A DNA stretch of 64,000 nucleotides, taken from assembly GCA_035527845.1 (NCBI GenBank), contig DATKZT010000069.1, positions 1-64,000 of the forward strand, read 5' to 3'. This DNA comes from JAUWKC01 sp035527845. Lineage in GTDB: Bacteria; Planctomycetota; Phycisphaerae; Sedimentisphaerales; Anaerobacaceae. Positions 55,564 through 64,000 of the stretch are shown here, piece by piece; position 1 is the first letter of the stretch, and every line of letters starts with the position of its first letter. Both the position numbers and the translations under genes were made by a program. The notes under the pieces are model-generated. The model saw only the letters and a program-made list of their open reading frames with translations, was not told the DNA's origin and did no database searches.

Positions 55564-57891
55564 ATGAGATACAAAATTCAAGTTAACGGAGGCCACGTGG
55601 TAAAACATTTGTTCGGTGTGAGCTGTCTGGCCCTTATTATTTTCTCGGCAGGGGTTTTCGGCCTTGCGTCCCGGCCAGCCGAGGTCGGACCGGTTGAGTT
55701 CGAGTCGGGACGTTCCGGCGCGGCTGCAACCGAGAAGGTCGATGCCGCAGAGGTCACAATTGTCGAACCTTCTGCCGCTCAGTCTCTGGAACTTGAGATT
55801 GTTGACAGGGCCTGTGAGCTGATTTGCCGGGGCGAATTTGCCGCTGCCGGCAGAGTGATAGAAAGCGCAGAGATTCAAGATAACGCGAGCCTCGGTCGTT
55901 TGTTGAATATTGTTCGCAGATTTGAGATGATAGAGCAAAGGCGCCAGGCCGAGCGGGAGGCGGCATACCAGCGGCAGTTGGTCGAGGTGGAGAAATTGGG
56001 CACAGCAACGGACAGCAACGATTCAAACGATGTGAATGACGTAACAAAAGTACTCTCGGTCATTGCCCAGGCCTGTGAGTTTGCGAGTGAGGAGCAAAGG
56101 GAGGCGCTTCTATCTACGCCATTTGTACAGGGGGTTTTTGAAAAAGCCAAGAGCCAAGCGGCCGAGCTTGAGTCTCAAAACAAATGGCTTGACGCATATA
56201 TGACTTGTTATAGCTGGCTGCAGGCAATCATGCCGGAAGATCAGAAGTACTCGGACTATGCCGAGCAGCTTTTGGAGAAGGCCAGCATTGTTGCTTCATT
56301 GCGGGATAGCCCCTGTGAGGCCCGCCAGGAGCGTTATGAAAAGGTGGAAGAGAGAATGTTCAGGCAGGCCATTGATGCTCTGCATTTCAATTATGTGAAC
56401 ATTGTCGATTATCGTCAAATGGCGTCCAAAGCTATCCGGCGCTGCGAGTTTTTGGCGGAAGTGATGGGGTCATTGGAGCAAAACGCTGAAGATTCTTCTT
56501 CCTCTTCCGAGACCAAATCCGCCCCGGAGTCTGTCAAGGATATTCGGGATCCACAGAGGTTGGCAGCCTGGTCAACGGGTTTGGCTGCTATTTTGGATGA
56601 AGTCAATCAGTCGGCGACAGGGTTTACCAAGGACAAGTTCATAGCTGTTTTCCAGAAGGTTCTGGCACTTAACAGCACCACGGCCGAGATGCCGCAGCCG
56701 GTGCTGATCGTCCATTTTGCGGAAGCGGCTTTGTCCACGCTTGATCCGTATACCGTGATGATCTGGCCGCGGCAAGCGCCGGATTTCGAAAAGACAATGA
56801 CCAACGAGTTTACGGGCATCGGCGTAGAGATTACAAGACAAAAGGGGCTGTTGACGGTAGCGAGCCTTTTGCCTGATACGCCGGCATACAACTCCGGGCT
56901 TGACGCCGGGGACGTAATAGAAGCGGTGGACGGGCTTCAGACGAAGGATATGTCCCTTACCTGCGCGGTCCGCAAGATTACGGGGCCAGCAGAAACAAAA
57001 GTCACATTGACTATAGCGCGTGCCGGCGAAGAGAAGAGCAAGGATATTATTATTACCAGAGCCAAGATCACGGTTCCGACAATCCGCGGCTGGCAGAGGA
57101 CCGATACCGGCAAATGGTTTTATATGGTTGATGAGGAGAACAAGATTGGCTACGTTCGCATCACAAGTTTTTCTTCGGTCACGGCGTCGAATTTGGAGGA
57201 TACATTGAAAGAGCTTGAGGCGGCTGGATTGAAGGGATTGATCCTGGATCTGCGTTTTGACACCGGGGGACTTTTGGACAGCGCTGTTGAGGTAACCGAC
57301 AAATTCATCGATGAAGGTTTGATAGTCAGGACACGGTCTCGGTTGGTACCGACTTTTGCGTCGGCTCACAAGGAGAACACGCATCCGAATTATCCGCTTG
57401 TTGTGCTTGTAAATCGCGTCTCCGCGAGCGCTTCGGAGATCGTGGCGGGGGCCTTGCAGGACAAAGCGCATAAGCGGGCCGTTCTGGTAGGCGAAAGAAC
57501 TCAGGGCAAAGGCAGCGTGCAAGGGATAACGCCGTATCCTGGTGGAGGCGCCCAGTTGAAATACACGATGGCGTACTATCATTTGCCCTCGGGACAAAGG
57601 GTGGAAAGCCAGGAAGCGATGAAGAAACAGGGCCGGAAGGACTGGGGCCTTTCCCCGGATATCGAGCTTCAGTTAAGAAGCGATGAGCTCCGCAATGTGC
57701 TTGAAGTACAGAGGGACAATGACGTGCTTGTTCAGGCCAATTCAGGGGAGCGTCACACGTCGCTCAAGAAGCGAACCATCGAGGAGACATTGGCGGCAGA
57801 TCCGCAGTTGGAAGTTGGGATACTGGTTGTCATGAGCAAGTTGGTTGAGGATGAAGTGAGACGTCCGGCCTTGGCAACGGAGGCGCTTTAG
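55564..57891 (+). CDS. S41-family C-terminal processing protease
   Basis: 775 residues from ATG 55564 ('MRYKIQVNGG'). One N-terminal hydrophobic segment (about 17-35) anchors or exports it. A helical region of some 380 residues follows, including a low-complexity Asn/Asp stretch ('TATDSNDSNDVNDVTKVL'). The PDZ domain is at about 415-500 ('LPDTPAYNSGLDAGDVIEAV'). The protease core has 'LILDLRFDTGGLLDSAVEV', the catalytic 'VSASASEIVAGALQD' (Ser ~622) and 'ERTQGKGSVQ' (Lys ~649), a Ser-Lys dyad. CtpA/Prc enzymes trim periplasmic proteins. It is longer than typical CtpA because of the helical N-terminal part. Confidence 0.93.
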   Translation: MRYKIQVNGGHVVKHLFGVSCLALIIFSAGVFGLASRPAEVGPVEFESGRSGAAATEKVDAAEVTIVEPSAAQSLELEIVDRACELICRGEFAAAGRVIESAEIQDNASLGRLLNIVRRFEMIEQRRQAEREAAYQRQLVEVEKLGTATDSNDSNDVNDVTKVLSVIAQACEFASEEQREALLSTPFVQGVFEKAKSQAAELESQNKWLDAYMTCYSWLQAIMPEDQKYSDYAEQLLEKASIVASLRDSPCEARQERYEKVEERMFRQAIDALHFNYVNIVDYRQMASKAIRRCEFLAEVMGSLEQNAEDSSSSSETKSAPESVKDIRDPQRLAAWSTGLAAILDEVNQSATGFTKDKFIAVFQKVLALNSTTAEMPQPVLIVHFAEAALSTLDPYTVMIWPRQAPDFEKTMTNEFTGIGVEITRQKGLLTVASLLPDTPAYNSGLDAGDVIEAVDGLQTKDMSLTCAVRKITGPAETKVTLTIARAGEEKSKDIIITRAKITVPTIRGWQRTDTGKWFYMVDEENKIGYVRITSFSSVTASNLEDTLKELEAAGLKGLILDLRFDTGGLLDSAVEVTDKFIDEGLIVRTRSRLVPTFASAHKENTHPNYPLVVLVNRVSASASEIVAGALQDKAHKRAVLVGERTQGKGSVQGITPYPGGGAQLKYTMAYYHLPSGQRVESQEAMKKQGRKDWGLSPDIELQLRSDELRNVLEVQRDNDVLVQANSGERHTSLKKRTIEETLAADPQLEVGILVVMSKLVEDEVRRPALATEAL

Positions 57892-57941
57892 GTTCAGGAG
57901 CTTCTGGTCTTGATTTTTGGGTCCTTGGTATTGGGAGATAC

Positions 57942-59399
57942 ATGGATTTGACAAACGCAGGAGAGAAGGTCAAATTTGAACGGCAGAGAGAGGAGAAGCT
58001 TGCCCGTATCAGGCAGTTGGGTATTGAGCCCTATGGCGGCAGATATGAGGGCAGGGAGGCGGCGGAGGACGTCAAGAGCAGATTCAAGGATGGCAGTCCC
58101 GTTGAGCAGGCGCGGTGTGCCGGGCGCATTGTGCTGTTGCGAGACATCGGGAAACTGATTTTCCTGACACTGCGCGATAGGAGTGGAACCATCCAGATTG
58201 GCCTAAGCAATAAGCTGCTGGGCGAGCAATGGTCCCTCGTTAAGCTGCTCGATCTTGGAGACATAATCGGCGCCGCCGGTCAGTTGGGCAGAACCAAGAC
58301 CGGCGAGATCACAATATGGGCCGACAGCATTACACTTCTTAGCAAGTGTCTTCACCAGCCACCGGAAAAGTTTCACGGCCTTTCAGATACAGACCTGCGT
58401 TATCGGCACAGGTATGTCGATCTGTGGGCTAATCCGGAGGTAATGGAGCGGTTCAAGAAGCGGAGCGCGGTCGTCGCGACGATTCGTGAATTTCTGCAGG
58501 GGCGCGGCTTTCTGGAGGTCGAGACACCGATGATGCAGACTATAGTGGGCGGAGCGGCGGCAAAACCGTTTGTGACTCATCACAACAGTCTGGACCTGGA
58601 CCTCTTTCTTCGGATTGCGCCGGAGCTTTTTCTCAAGAGACTTCTCGTGGGGGGAATGGAAAAGGTTTTTGAGATAAACCGGAATTTCCGGAACGAAGGG
58701 CTCAGCAGGCAACACAATCCGGAATTCACGATGCTCGAGGTGTATCAGGCTTACGGCGACTATCAGGTGATGATGGATTTGGCGGAGGAACTGATCTGTC
58801 TTTGCGTGGAAAATCACTGCGAGGGCAAACAGACGCGATTCGGTGAGCATACGATTGATTACACCCGGCCCTGGCGGCGCGTGCGCTATGCGGAACTGCT
58901 GAAGGAATACAGCGGCTGCGAGATAAAGGATATAGATGCGATCAGGGCGAAGGCCAGGGAGCTGGAGCTGGACGAAGCGGATATGGACGATGCGGTAGTT
59001 GTCAATGAGGTGTTTGAAGCGACTGTTGAAGATACCCTTGTTGATCCCACGTTTGTCATGGATTATCCGGCGGGGCTTTGTCCGCTTGCCAGGCGGAGTA
59101 AAGAAAATCCGGATTATGCCGAGCGGTTCGAACTGTTCGCGGCTGGAATGGAGCTTGCGAACGCGTACACGGAGCTGAACGACCCGGCTGTTCAGGAGGA
59201 GAATTTCAGGCGTCAGCTTCGGGGTCAGGAGGAGTCCATTGCCACGATGGACAGGGATTATATAACGGCGCTGAGGTACGGCATGCCGCCGGCGGGGGGG
59301 CTGGGCATCGGAATCGACAGACTGGTGATGTTGTTGACCGGCGCTGTCAGTATTCGTGATGTGGTTCTTTTCCCGCTTCTGAAGCCGCTGCAGGAATAA
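57942..59399 (+). CDS. lysS: Lysyl-tRNA synthetase, class II
   Basis: 485 residues. The N-terminal OB fold binds the anticodon ('AGRIVLLRDIGKLIFLTLRD'). Motif 1 'FLQGRGFLEVETPMMQ', motif 2 'INRNFRNEGLSRQHNPEFTM' and motif 3 'GLGIGIDRLVMLLTG' are all intact. It charges tRNA-Lys with Lys. Located between the S41 protease and the Lol-type genes, with a 50-base gap upstream and 16 bases downstream. Confidence 0.97.
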   Translation: MDLTNAGEKVKFERQREEKLARIRQLGIEPYGGRYEGREAAEDVKSRFKDGSPVEQARCAGRIVLLRDIGKLIFLTLRDRSGTIQIGLSNKLLGEQWSLVKLLDLGDIIGAAGQLGRTKTGEITIWADSITLLSKCLHQPPEKFHGLSDTDLRYRHRYVDLWANPEVMERFKKRSAVVATIREFLQGRGFLEVETPMMQTIVGGAAAKPFVTHHNSLDLDLFLRIAPELFLKRLLVGGMEKVFEINRNFRNEGLSRQHNPEFTMLEVYQAYGDYQVMMDLAEELICLCVENHCEGKQTRFGEHTIDYTRPWRRVRYAELLKEYSGCEIKDIDAIRAKARELELDEADMDDAVVVNEVFEATVEDTLVDPTFVMDYPAGLCPLARRSKENPDYAERFELFAAGMELANAYTELNDPAVQEENFRRQLRGQEESIATMDRDYITALRYGMPPAGGLGIGIDRLVMLLTGAVSIRDVVLFPLLKPLQE

Positions 59400-59415
59400 A
59401 CGGAATGGGCGTGAC

Positions 59416-60789
59416 ATGCTGAAGTTTTTTTTGTGGTTTCAGTACCTGCGTAAGAAGAAGATCGTCCTTTTGAGTATTGCGGCGGTGGCCCTTTCGACTT
59501 CTTTGCTGATAGTGGTGTCGAGTCTTTTCACGGGTTTTATCCGGGCGTTCGAGGGTGCGGCGGTTCAGGCGATAGGTGAGGTGGTTGTCACTCCGCCGGT
59601 GAGGTTCGGAAAATATCCGTTGTTTATCGAGCGTCTGGAGCAAACGGGGGCGGTGGAGACGGCGACTGCGGCGCTGTCAACGCAGGGGTTGTTGTACTTG
59701 GGTAAAGGGGAGGTTCGTGCGGTGGCGGTGTGGGGGATAGAGCCGGTGGGGCGGTCTGAGGTAACGGGCATGAAGCAATCGTTGCGGCGACAAAGCCGGC
59801 AGGTGGCGGCGCCGTCGTTCAACGTTCCGGGCGCACCGGATGAACCTGGGGGATTTGTGGGAATCGGCGTGGTGGCTGAGCCCGACGAGAAGACCGATGA
59901 GTATGACTTTGGCGTGATTGAAAAGGACATGATCGGTCGGAAGGTTGTTCTTGTCACTGGAACCGAAGTTGTGTCCGGAGCGGCGGATGATTCATCCTCG
60001 AATGACGTGCCGGGCGAGTCAGGGCGTTTCAAGCGCATAAACATACCATTTACGATTTCGGATATTGTTTTTACGGGCGTTTACGTCCTTGATAAGGATT
60101 TTGTGTATCTGCCAATAGAGGAATTGCAGAAGAAATTGTATCCCGACGAGGTGTGGCCGGTTGCCGATCAGGTTCACATAAAGCTGGCTCCCGGTGTGTC
60201 GGTTGATTCGGCGCTTGCACAGATTCGTGGGGTATGGGAGGCGTTTGCTTCTGAGCAGATCGGTTGGAACCAGTATCTTATAAAATACACCGACATCGAG
60301 ACGGCGGCGCAGATGCAGAGCCGGTACGTTGCGGCACTTATTACGCAGATGGGAGTTCTGCTTTTGATATTCGGCGTGGTGAGTCTGGGCGTGGTGCTGC
60401 TGGTTTTTTGCATATTCTACATGATTGTGCGATTGAAGCAGAAGGATGTTGCGATATTGAAAAGCTGCGGCGCGGCGAGCGGCTCGGTGGTGCTGATTTT
60501 CGGAGGCTTCGGGGCGTGCGTAGGTGTGATCGGTTCGGCGGTGGGTGCGATTCTGGGCTATGTTATAACGAGGAATGTGAACACAATCGAAGAATGGATC
60601 AGGTTGGTTTTCGGTCTGAAGCTGTGGAAGAGCAGCGTGTATATGTTCAGCCGGATACCGAACGAGGTGAACTGGAATTCGGCGTTGATTATTGTGTTGT
60701 CGGCGATTCTGGCGGTGGTTTTGGGGGCGCTGACGCCGGCGATAATAGCGGCGCGCACGCGACCGGTTAACGTCCTCAGGTACGAATAA
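59416..60789 (+). CDS. FtsX-like ABC permease, LolC/LolE type (first)
   Basis: 457 residues. One transmembrane segment at about 19-42, a large periplasmic domain (~45-310), then three C-terminal segments ('LLLIFGVVSLGVVLLVFCIF' and two more), the MacB/LolE topology. 'QKDVAILKSCGAASGSVVLI' is the cytoplasmic loop that contacts the ATPase. The periplasmic part has an Asp/Glu/Pro-rich stretch (~130-200) not typical of LolE. It likely works with the next two genes to extract lipoproteins from the inner membrane. Confidence 0.85.
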   Translation: MLKFFLWFQYLRKKKIVLLSIAAVALSTSLLIVVSSLFTGFIRAFEGAAVQAIGEVVVTPPVRFGKYPLFIERLEQTGAVETATAALSTQGLLYLGKGEVRAVAVWGIEPVGRSEVTGMKQSLRRQSRQVAAPSFNVPGAPDEPGGFVGIGVVAEPDEKTDEYDFGVIEKDMIGRKVVLVTGTEVVSGAADDSSSNDVPGESGRFKRINIPFTISDIVFTGVYVLDKDFVYLPIEELQKKLYPDEVWPVADQVHIKLAPGVSVDSALAQIRGVWEAFASEQIGWNQYLIKYTDIETAAQMQSRYVAALITQMGVLLLIFGVVSLGVVLLVFCIFYMIVRLKQKDVAILKSCGAASGSVVLIFGGFGACVGVIGSAVGAILGYVITRNVNTIEEWIRLVFGLKLWKSSVYMFSRIPNEVNWNSALIIVLSAILAVVLGALTPAIIAARTRPVNVLRYE

Positions 60790-60801
60790 ACGGTATCATC
60801 G

Positions 60802-62148
60802 ATGTACAAGATTATTCTGGCATTTCGTTATCTGTTCAGGAAGCGTATCAGCTACCTTGCATTTTTTGCGGTGGCCCTTTGCGTCTTTATTGTTGCGGTT
60901 GTGATGACGGTAATGCGCGGGCTGGTTACGGACTTCAAGCAGAAGAACCACAGGTTTGTAGGGGACTGCGTTGTCGGCACCGAATCGCTGGTGGGGTTTG
61001 CGTACTACGAAGATTTTATGAAAGTACTGGATGGGGAGGATTTTGTTGATTCGGTCGCGCCGGTGATAAAGAGCTACGCGCTTTATCGTCGAGGCTCGGA
61101 GCGCAGCTTCGGCGTTCAGGTTATGGGCATCGATGCGGAAAGGCAAAGCAGGGCGACCGGTTTCGGCGAGACACTCCATTATCATAAAGACGATCCTGCG
61201 CGGGTATTCGAGCCGGTTCTTGATTCCAATGTTCCGGGGTGTGTGGTGGGAGTCGACCTGTGGCTTAGCCGCGATGCAAAGGGGCGGTATTCTTACGGCG
61301 CCGGCCCCGGCGAGGAATCGATCACCGTCAGTTGCTTTCCCCTGACGGCGAGAGGGGCACTGGAAAAGGCTGGTATGGATTTTGTTAATACGAAGGTCTT
61401 TCGCTGCAGCGACATTTCACAAAGTGGGCTGGCGCGTGTGGACGGCTCGATGGTTTACGTGCCTTTCGAATGGGCCCAGTTGCTGTGCGGCATGGGTGGG
61501 GGGGAGAAGCGGGTTTCGGCCATCTACATAAAGTTCAGGCCGGATGTCGGCGTTAACGAAGGATATGAAAAAGTTGCCGTGCTGTGGAAGGAATTTGTGC
61601 GGGCGAGAAGTGGTGACAGGTTGGCGAACCTGCTGGATCAGGTGAAGGTGCAGAGCTGGATGGGTTACCGGCGTGAGTTTATCGCCGCGATGGAAAAGGA
61701 ACAGACGATGCTGATAGCCTTGTTTGCGCTTCTGGGGGTGACGACGGTCTTTATTGTGTTTGTGGTTTTCTATATGATAGTCAGTCACAAGAGCAAGGAC
61801 ATCGGGATATTGAAGAGCGTGGGGGCCTCGGCGGGGGGGGTGGTCAGGCTTTTCCTGGGATTTGCTTTCTTGGTGGGTGTTCTGGGTTCCCTGGTGGGGT
61901 TGATTTTCGGGCAGCTTTTCCTTCTGAAGATTAATGAGATTGAAGGTTGGCTTTTCGAGCATTTTCGGTTTCAATTATGGGACAGGACGATATATGCCAT
62001 AGGGGATATTCCCAACAAGGCAGATTATAATGTGCTGCTGATAATTACGATTTCGGCTATTTTTGCGTGCGTGCTGGGCGCGCTTATTCCAAGCTGGCAG
62101 GCGGCGAGGCTGGATCCTGTCGAGACATTGCGGGTTGGTCAATTGTGA
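60802..62148 (+). CDS. FtsX-like ABC permease, LolC/LolE type (second)
   Basis: 448 residues with the same topology as its neighbour: an N-terminal transmembrane segment (~17-37), periplasmic domain, and three C-terminal segments. 'SHKSKDIGILKSVGASAGGV' is the coupling loop; the end 'PSWQAARLDPVETLRVGQL' is the standard FtsX-family tail. Thirteen bases after the first permease, and its stop overlaps the GTG of the ATPase gene by GTGA. The two distinct permeases suggest a heteromeric LolCE-like pair. Confidence 0.87.
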   Translation: MYKIILAFRYLFRKRISYLAFFAVALCVFIVAVVMTVMRGLVTDFKQKNHRFVGDCVVGTESLVGFAYYEDFMKVLDGEDFVDSVAPVIKSYALYRRGSERSFGVQVMGIDAERQSRATGFGETLHYHKDDPARVFEPVLDSNVPGCVVGVDLWLSRDAKGRYSYGAGPGEESITVSCFPLTARGALEKAGMDFVNTKVFRCSDISQSGLARVDGSMVYVPFEWAQLLCGMGGGEKRVSAIYIKFRPDVGVNEGYEKVAVLWKEFVRARSGDRLANLLDQVKVQSWMGYRREFIAAMEKEQTMLIALFALLGVTTVFIVFVVFYMIVSHKSKDIGILKSVGASAGGVVRLFLGFAFLVGVLGSLVGLIFGQLFLLKINEIEGWLFEHFRFQLWDRTIYAIGDIPNKADYNVLLIITISAIFACVLGALIPSWQAARLDPVETLRVGQL

Positions 62149-62864
62149 GTCAGAACGATTTGATATTAACGGCTGAACGGGTGCACAAGTCTTACCGGAT
62201 GGGTGCGACAGAGGTCAGCGTGCTCAAGGGGGTGGACTTGGCGGTTCGGAAGGGGGAATTCCTGACGATTATCGGTGCTTCGGGCAGCGGCAAGAGCACG
62301 CTGCTGCACATCCTTGGGGCGCTGGACCGGCCTGATAAGGGGACTGTCAGGGTGGAGGGGCGGGATTTGAGTCGGTTCAGCGGCGGCGAGTTGAACGCGT
62401 TTCGTAACAAGATGGTGGGATTCGTATTTCAATTTTATCACTTGCTGGACGAATTAGATGTGCTGGAAAACGTTTTTGTGCCGGCGATGACGTCGCGTGG
62501 TGTGTTATGGTGGCTTGCGAATCGCGGCCGCGTGAAGAGGCGTGGGCGGGAGCTGCTTTCGCAGCTTGGGCTGGCCGAAAGGGCCGGGCACAAGCCGTAT
62601 CAGTTGTCGGGCGGGGAGCGTCAGCGAGTGGCTATCGGCAGGGCGCTTATGAATGAGCCGAGGCTGCTGCTGGTGGATGAGCCGACAGGAAATCTTGACT
62701 CTGCGACAGGAAACGCTATCCTTAACATCTTCGAAAAACTGAATAGGGCGGGCCAGACGATTGTGATGGTGACCCACGATGAGAGAATCGCGCGAAGGGC
62801 GGGGCGTATCATTACCCTCGCTGACGGCATGATAGAAGACAAGAACACAAGGGCGCAGATATAG
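62145..62864 (+). CDS. ABC transporter ATPase, LolD/MacB type
   Basis: 239 residues from GTG 62145, which overlaps the permease stop; the open frame to 62067 is only read-through inside the permease gene. Walker A G44-ASGSGKS-T52, signature 'LSGGERQR', Walker B 'LLLVDEPTG' and the H-loop 'VMVTHDE' are all present. LolD powers lipoprotein release towards the outer membrane. With the two permeases it completes a LolCDE-like system. Confidence 0.93.
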   Translation: MSQNDLILTAERVHKSYRMGATEVSVLKGVDLAVRKGEFLTIIGASGSGKSTLLHILGALDRPDKGTVRVEGRDLSRFSGGELNAFRNKMVGFVFQFYHLLDELDVLENVFVPAMTSRGVLWWLANRGRVKRRGRELLSQLGLAERAGHKPYQLSGGERQRVAIGRALMNEPRLLLVDEPTGNLDSATGNAILNIFEKLNRAGQTIVMVTHDERIARRAGRIITLADGMIEDKNTRAQI

Positions 62865-62901
62865 TGACGCGGCGCGCCGCAAGTTGTTCACTGGAGAATT
62901 T

Positions 62902-63768
62902 ATGGGACTGAAGATTTGGCTTGACGACAGGCTTGTCGACGAGGCGGATGCAAAGATCTCGGTTTTTGACCATGGTCTGCTTTACGGCGACGGCGTCTTT
63001 GAGGGCATTCGTGTCTATAACGGCAGGGTGTTCGAGCTGGAAGCGCACATCAGGCGTCTTTATCAATCGGCCAAGGGCATCAGGCTTGATATTCCGATGA
63101 GCAAGAGCGCACTAACCAGTGCGGTCGAGGAAACGACGCGGGCCAACGGCGTCATTGACGGATATATTCGGCTGGTGGTGACGCGCGGGGTGGGCACTTT
63201 GGGGCTGAATCCTTTTGTGTGTGAGGGGAGCCGATTGTTCATAATAGCGGATAATATCCAGCTTTATCCGGAAGAGCTTTACGAAACGGGGATGAAGATA
63301 ATCAGCGCGACGACTGTGCGCAATCATCCTCTGGCAATTCCACCGCAGGCCAAGAGCCTGAACTATCTCAACAATATACTTGCCAAGATTGAAGCGCTGG
63401 ACAATAACGTGCCCGAGGCGGTTATGTACAACCATGAGGGGTACGTTGCGGAGGCGACCGGTGACAATGTCTTCATTGTTCGGGACGGGATCGTTTTGAC
63501 GCCGCCGGCCGAGACCGGCGCCCTTGAAGGGATAACGCGCGGGGTGGTTATCAGGCTGGCCAAGAAAGAAGGGATTGAGGTGGTGGAGAAGAACCTTACG
63601 CGTTTTGACTTGTATATTTGTGACGAGTTTTTTCTTACCGGCACAGCGGCAGAGGTCATTGGGGTTGTGGAGATTGACGGCAGGGTGGTCGGCGACGGTA
63701 ACCCGGGGCCCATTACGCGCCTTCTAAGAAAGAAATTCTTTGACTACGCCCACGGAAAGGAGAAATAG
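62902..63768 (+). CDS. ilvE: Branched-chain amino acid aminotransferase
   Basis: 288 residues from 'MGLKIWLDDRLVDEADAKIS', with GGAG upstream. Fold-type IV PLP enzyme: 'VFDHGLLYGDGVFEGIRVYN', the Lys-bearing 'QAKSLNYLNNILAKIEA', 'EGYVAEATGDNVFIV' and 'LTGTAAEVIGVVEIDGR' with phosphate-binding Thr. It makes Leu, Ile and Val from their 2-oxo acids. D-amino-acid transaminase is the alternative within the fold, but the motifs favour IlvE. Confidence 0.92.
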   Translation: MGLKIWLDDRLVDEADAKISVFDHGLLYGDGVFEGIRVYNGRVFELEAHIRRLYQSAKGIRLDIPMSKSALTSAVEETTRANGVIDGYIRLVVTRGVGTLGLNPFVCEGSRLFIIADNIQLYPEELYETGMKIISATTVRNHPLAIPPQAKSLNYLNNILAKIEALDNNVPEAVMYNHEGYVAEATGDNVFIVRDGIVLTPPAETGALEGITRGVVIRLAKKEGIEVVEKNLTRFDLYICDEFFLTGTAAEVIGVVEIDGRVVGDGNPGPITRLLRKKFFDYAHGKEK

Positions 63769-63855
63769 CGGACGGTTGAGTCTGTGTTTTTCCGACAACG
63801 GGTTTGCAGCGAGGACGTCGGGCGAGTGCAGACAAGAAGTCGGCTATCGTATACC

Positions 63856-64000
63856 ATGCAGACACCGGCAAGCGACATATCCGACGCCATTTCGCGGCAT
63901 GAGGTCCCACCTTTTGCACTTATCAGTGCTGATTTAGCGAAGGTGGAAAGTCTCGTCGCCGAGCAGTTGACCGACGGCGCCGACACGGCGGGCGTTGCGC
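63856..64000 (+). CDS. Start of a possible polyprenyl synthetase (cut by window edge)
   Basis: 48 codons are open from ATG 63856 to the right edge: 'MQTPASDISDAISRHEVPPF' then 'LISADLAKVESLVAEQLTDG'. The 'SADLAKVESLVAEQL' helix resembles the N-terminus of trans-polyprenyl diphosphate synthases, but the catalytic Asp-rich motifs would lie outside the window. An in-frame GTG at 63826 is another possible start. Confidence 0.4.
   Translation, partial: MQTPASDISDAISRHEVPPFALISADLAKVESLVAEQLTDGADTAGVA

Overview
The window is bacterial chromosome, most likely from a Planctomycetota member of the Phycisphaerae/Sedimentisphaerales type. This is inferred from a planctomycete-style secreted alpha/beta hydrolase, a PEP-CTERM protein, dockerin and beta-helix remnants, a RpoB with an extra domain, and the intergenic repeats that read as 'NPNKANLSRR'-like peptides. 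No rRNA gene and no CRISPR array was seen.

Layout. (1) 1-1925: 5' part of a secreted alpha/beta hydrolase on the minus strand, running off the left edge. (2) 1926-3324: non-coding sequence with a MITE-like inverted repeat and a dispersed-repeat copy. (3) 3325-39.9 kb: one long minus-strand block for translation and transcription. In transcription order it is tRNA-Thr, tuf, rpmG, tRNA-Trp, secE, nusG, rplK, rplA, rplJ, rplL, rpoB, rpoC, rpsL, rpsG, fusA, the complete S10-spc-alpha run (rpsJ to rplQ, with secY, adk, map and infA), a HIT protein, initiator tRNA and a strong terminator. Three things break the textbook order: a plus-strand LuxR-type HTH gene and a decayed LamG gene lie between rpoC and rpsL; rpmD (L30) is missing; and rplV carries an N-terminal HTH-like domain. 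RpoB contains an AT-rich in-frame insert that looks like a GIY-YIG nuclease domain. (4) 40-43.4 kb: a HEAT-repeat lipoprotein and a XerC/D-type recombinase. (5) 43.4-44.4 kb: repeat-rich non-coding DNA. (6) 44.4-49.4 kb: an accessory, partly AT-rich island with a membrane-anchored nuclease, an unknown protein, and an EcoRI-type adenine methyltransferase plus DUF262-HNH gene pair that sits inside a broken methyltransferase/Mrr-like gene. (7) 49.4-51.3 kb: gene remnants, a PEP-CTERM protein and a small unknown protein. (8) 51.5-64 kb: a plus-strand housekeeping and envelope run: LptD-like protein, class II aldolase, S41 protease, lysS, LolCDE-type transporter, branched-chain aminotransferase, and the start of a possible polyprenyl synthetase.

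Functionally, the minus-strand block supplies RNA polymerase, elongation factors, the SecYE channel and most ribosomal proteins. The right-hand run joins outer-membrane assembly (LptD, Lol) to core metabolism. The 44-49 kb island is a likely defence or restriction-modification hotspot. Start sites were chosen by homology and Shine-Dalgarno position, and several differ from the longest possible frame.
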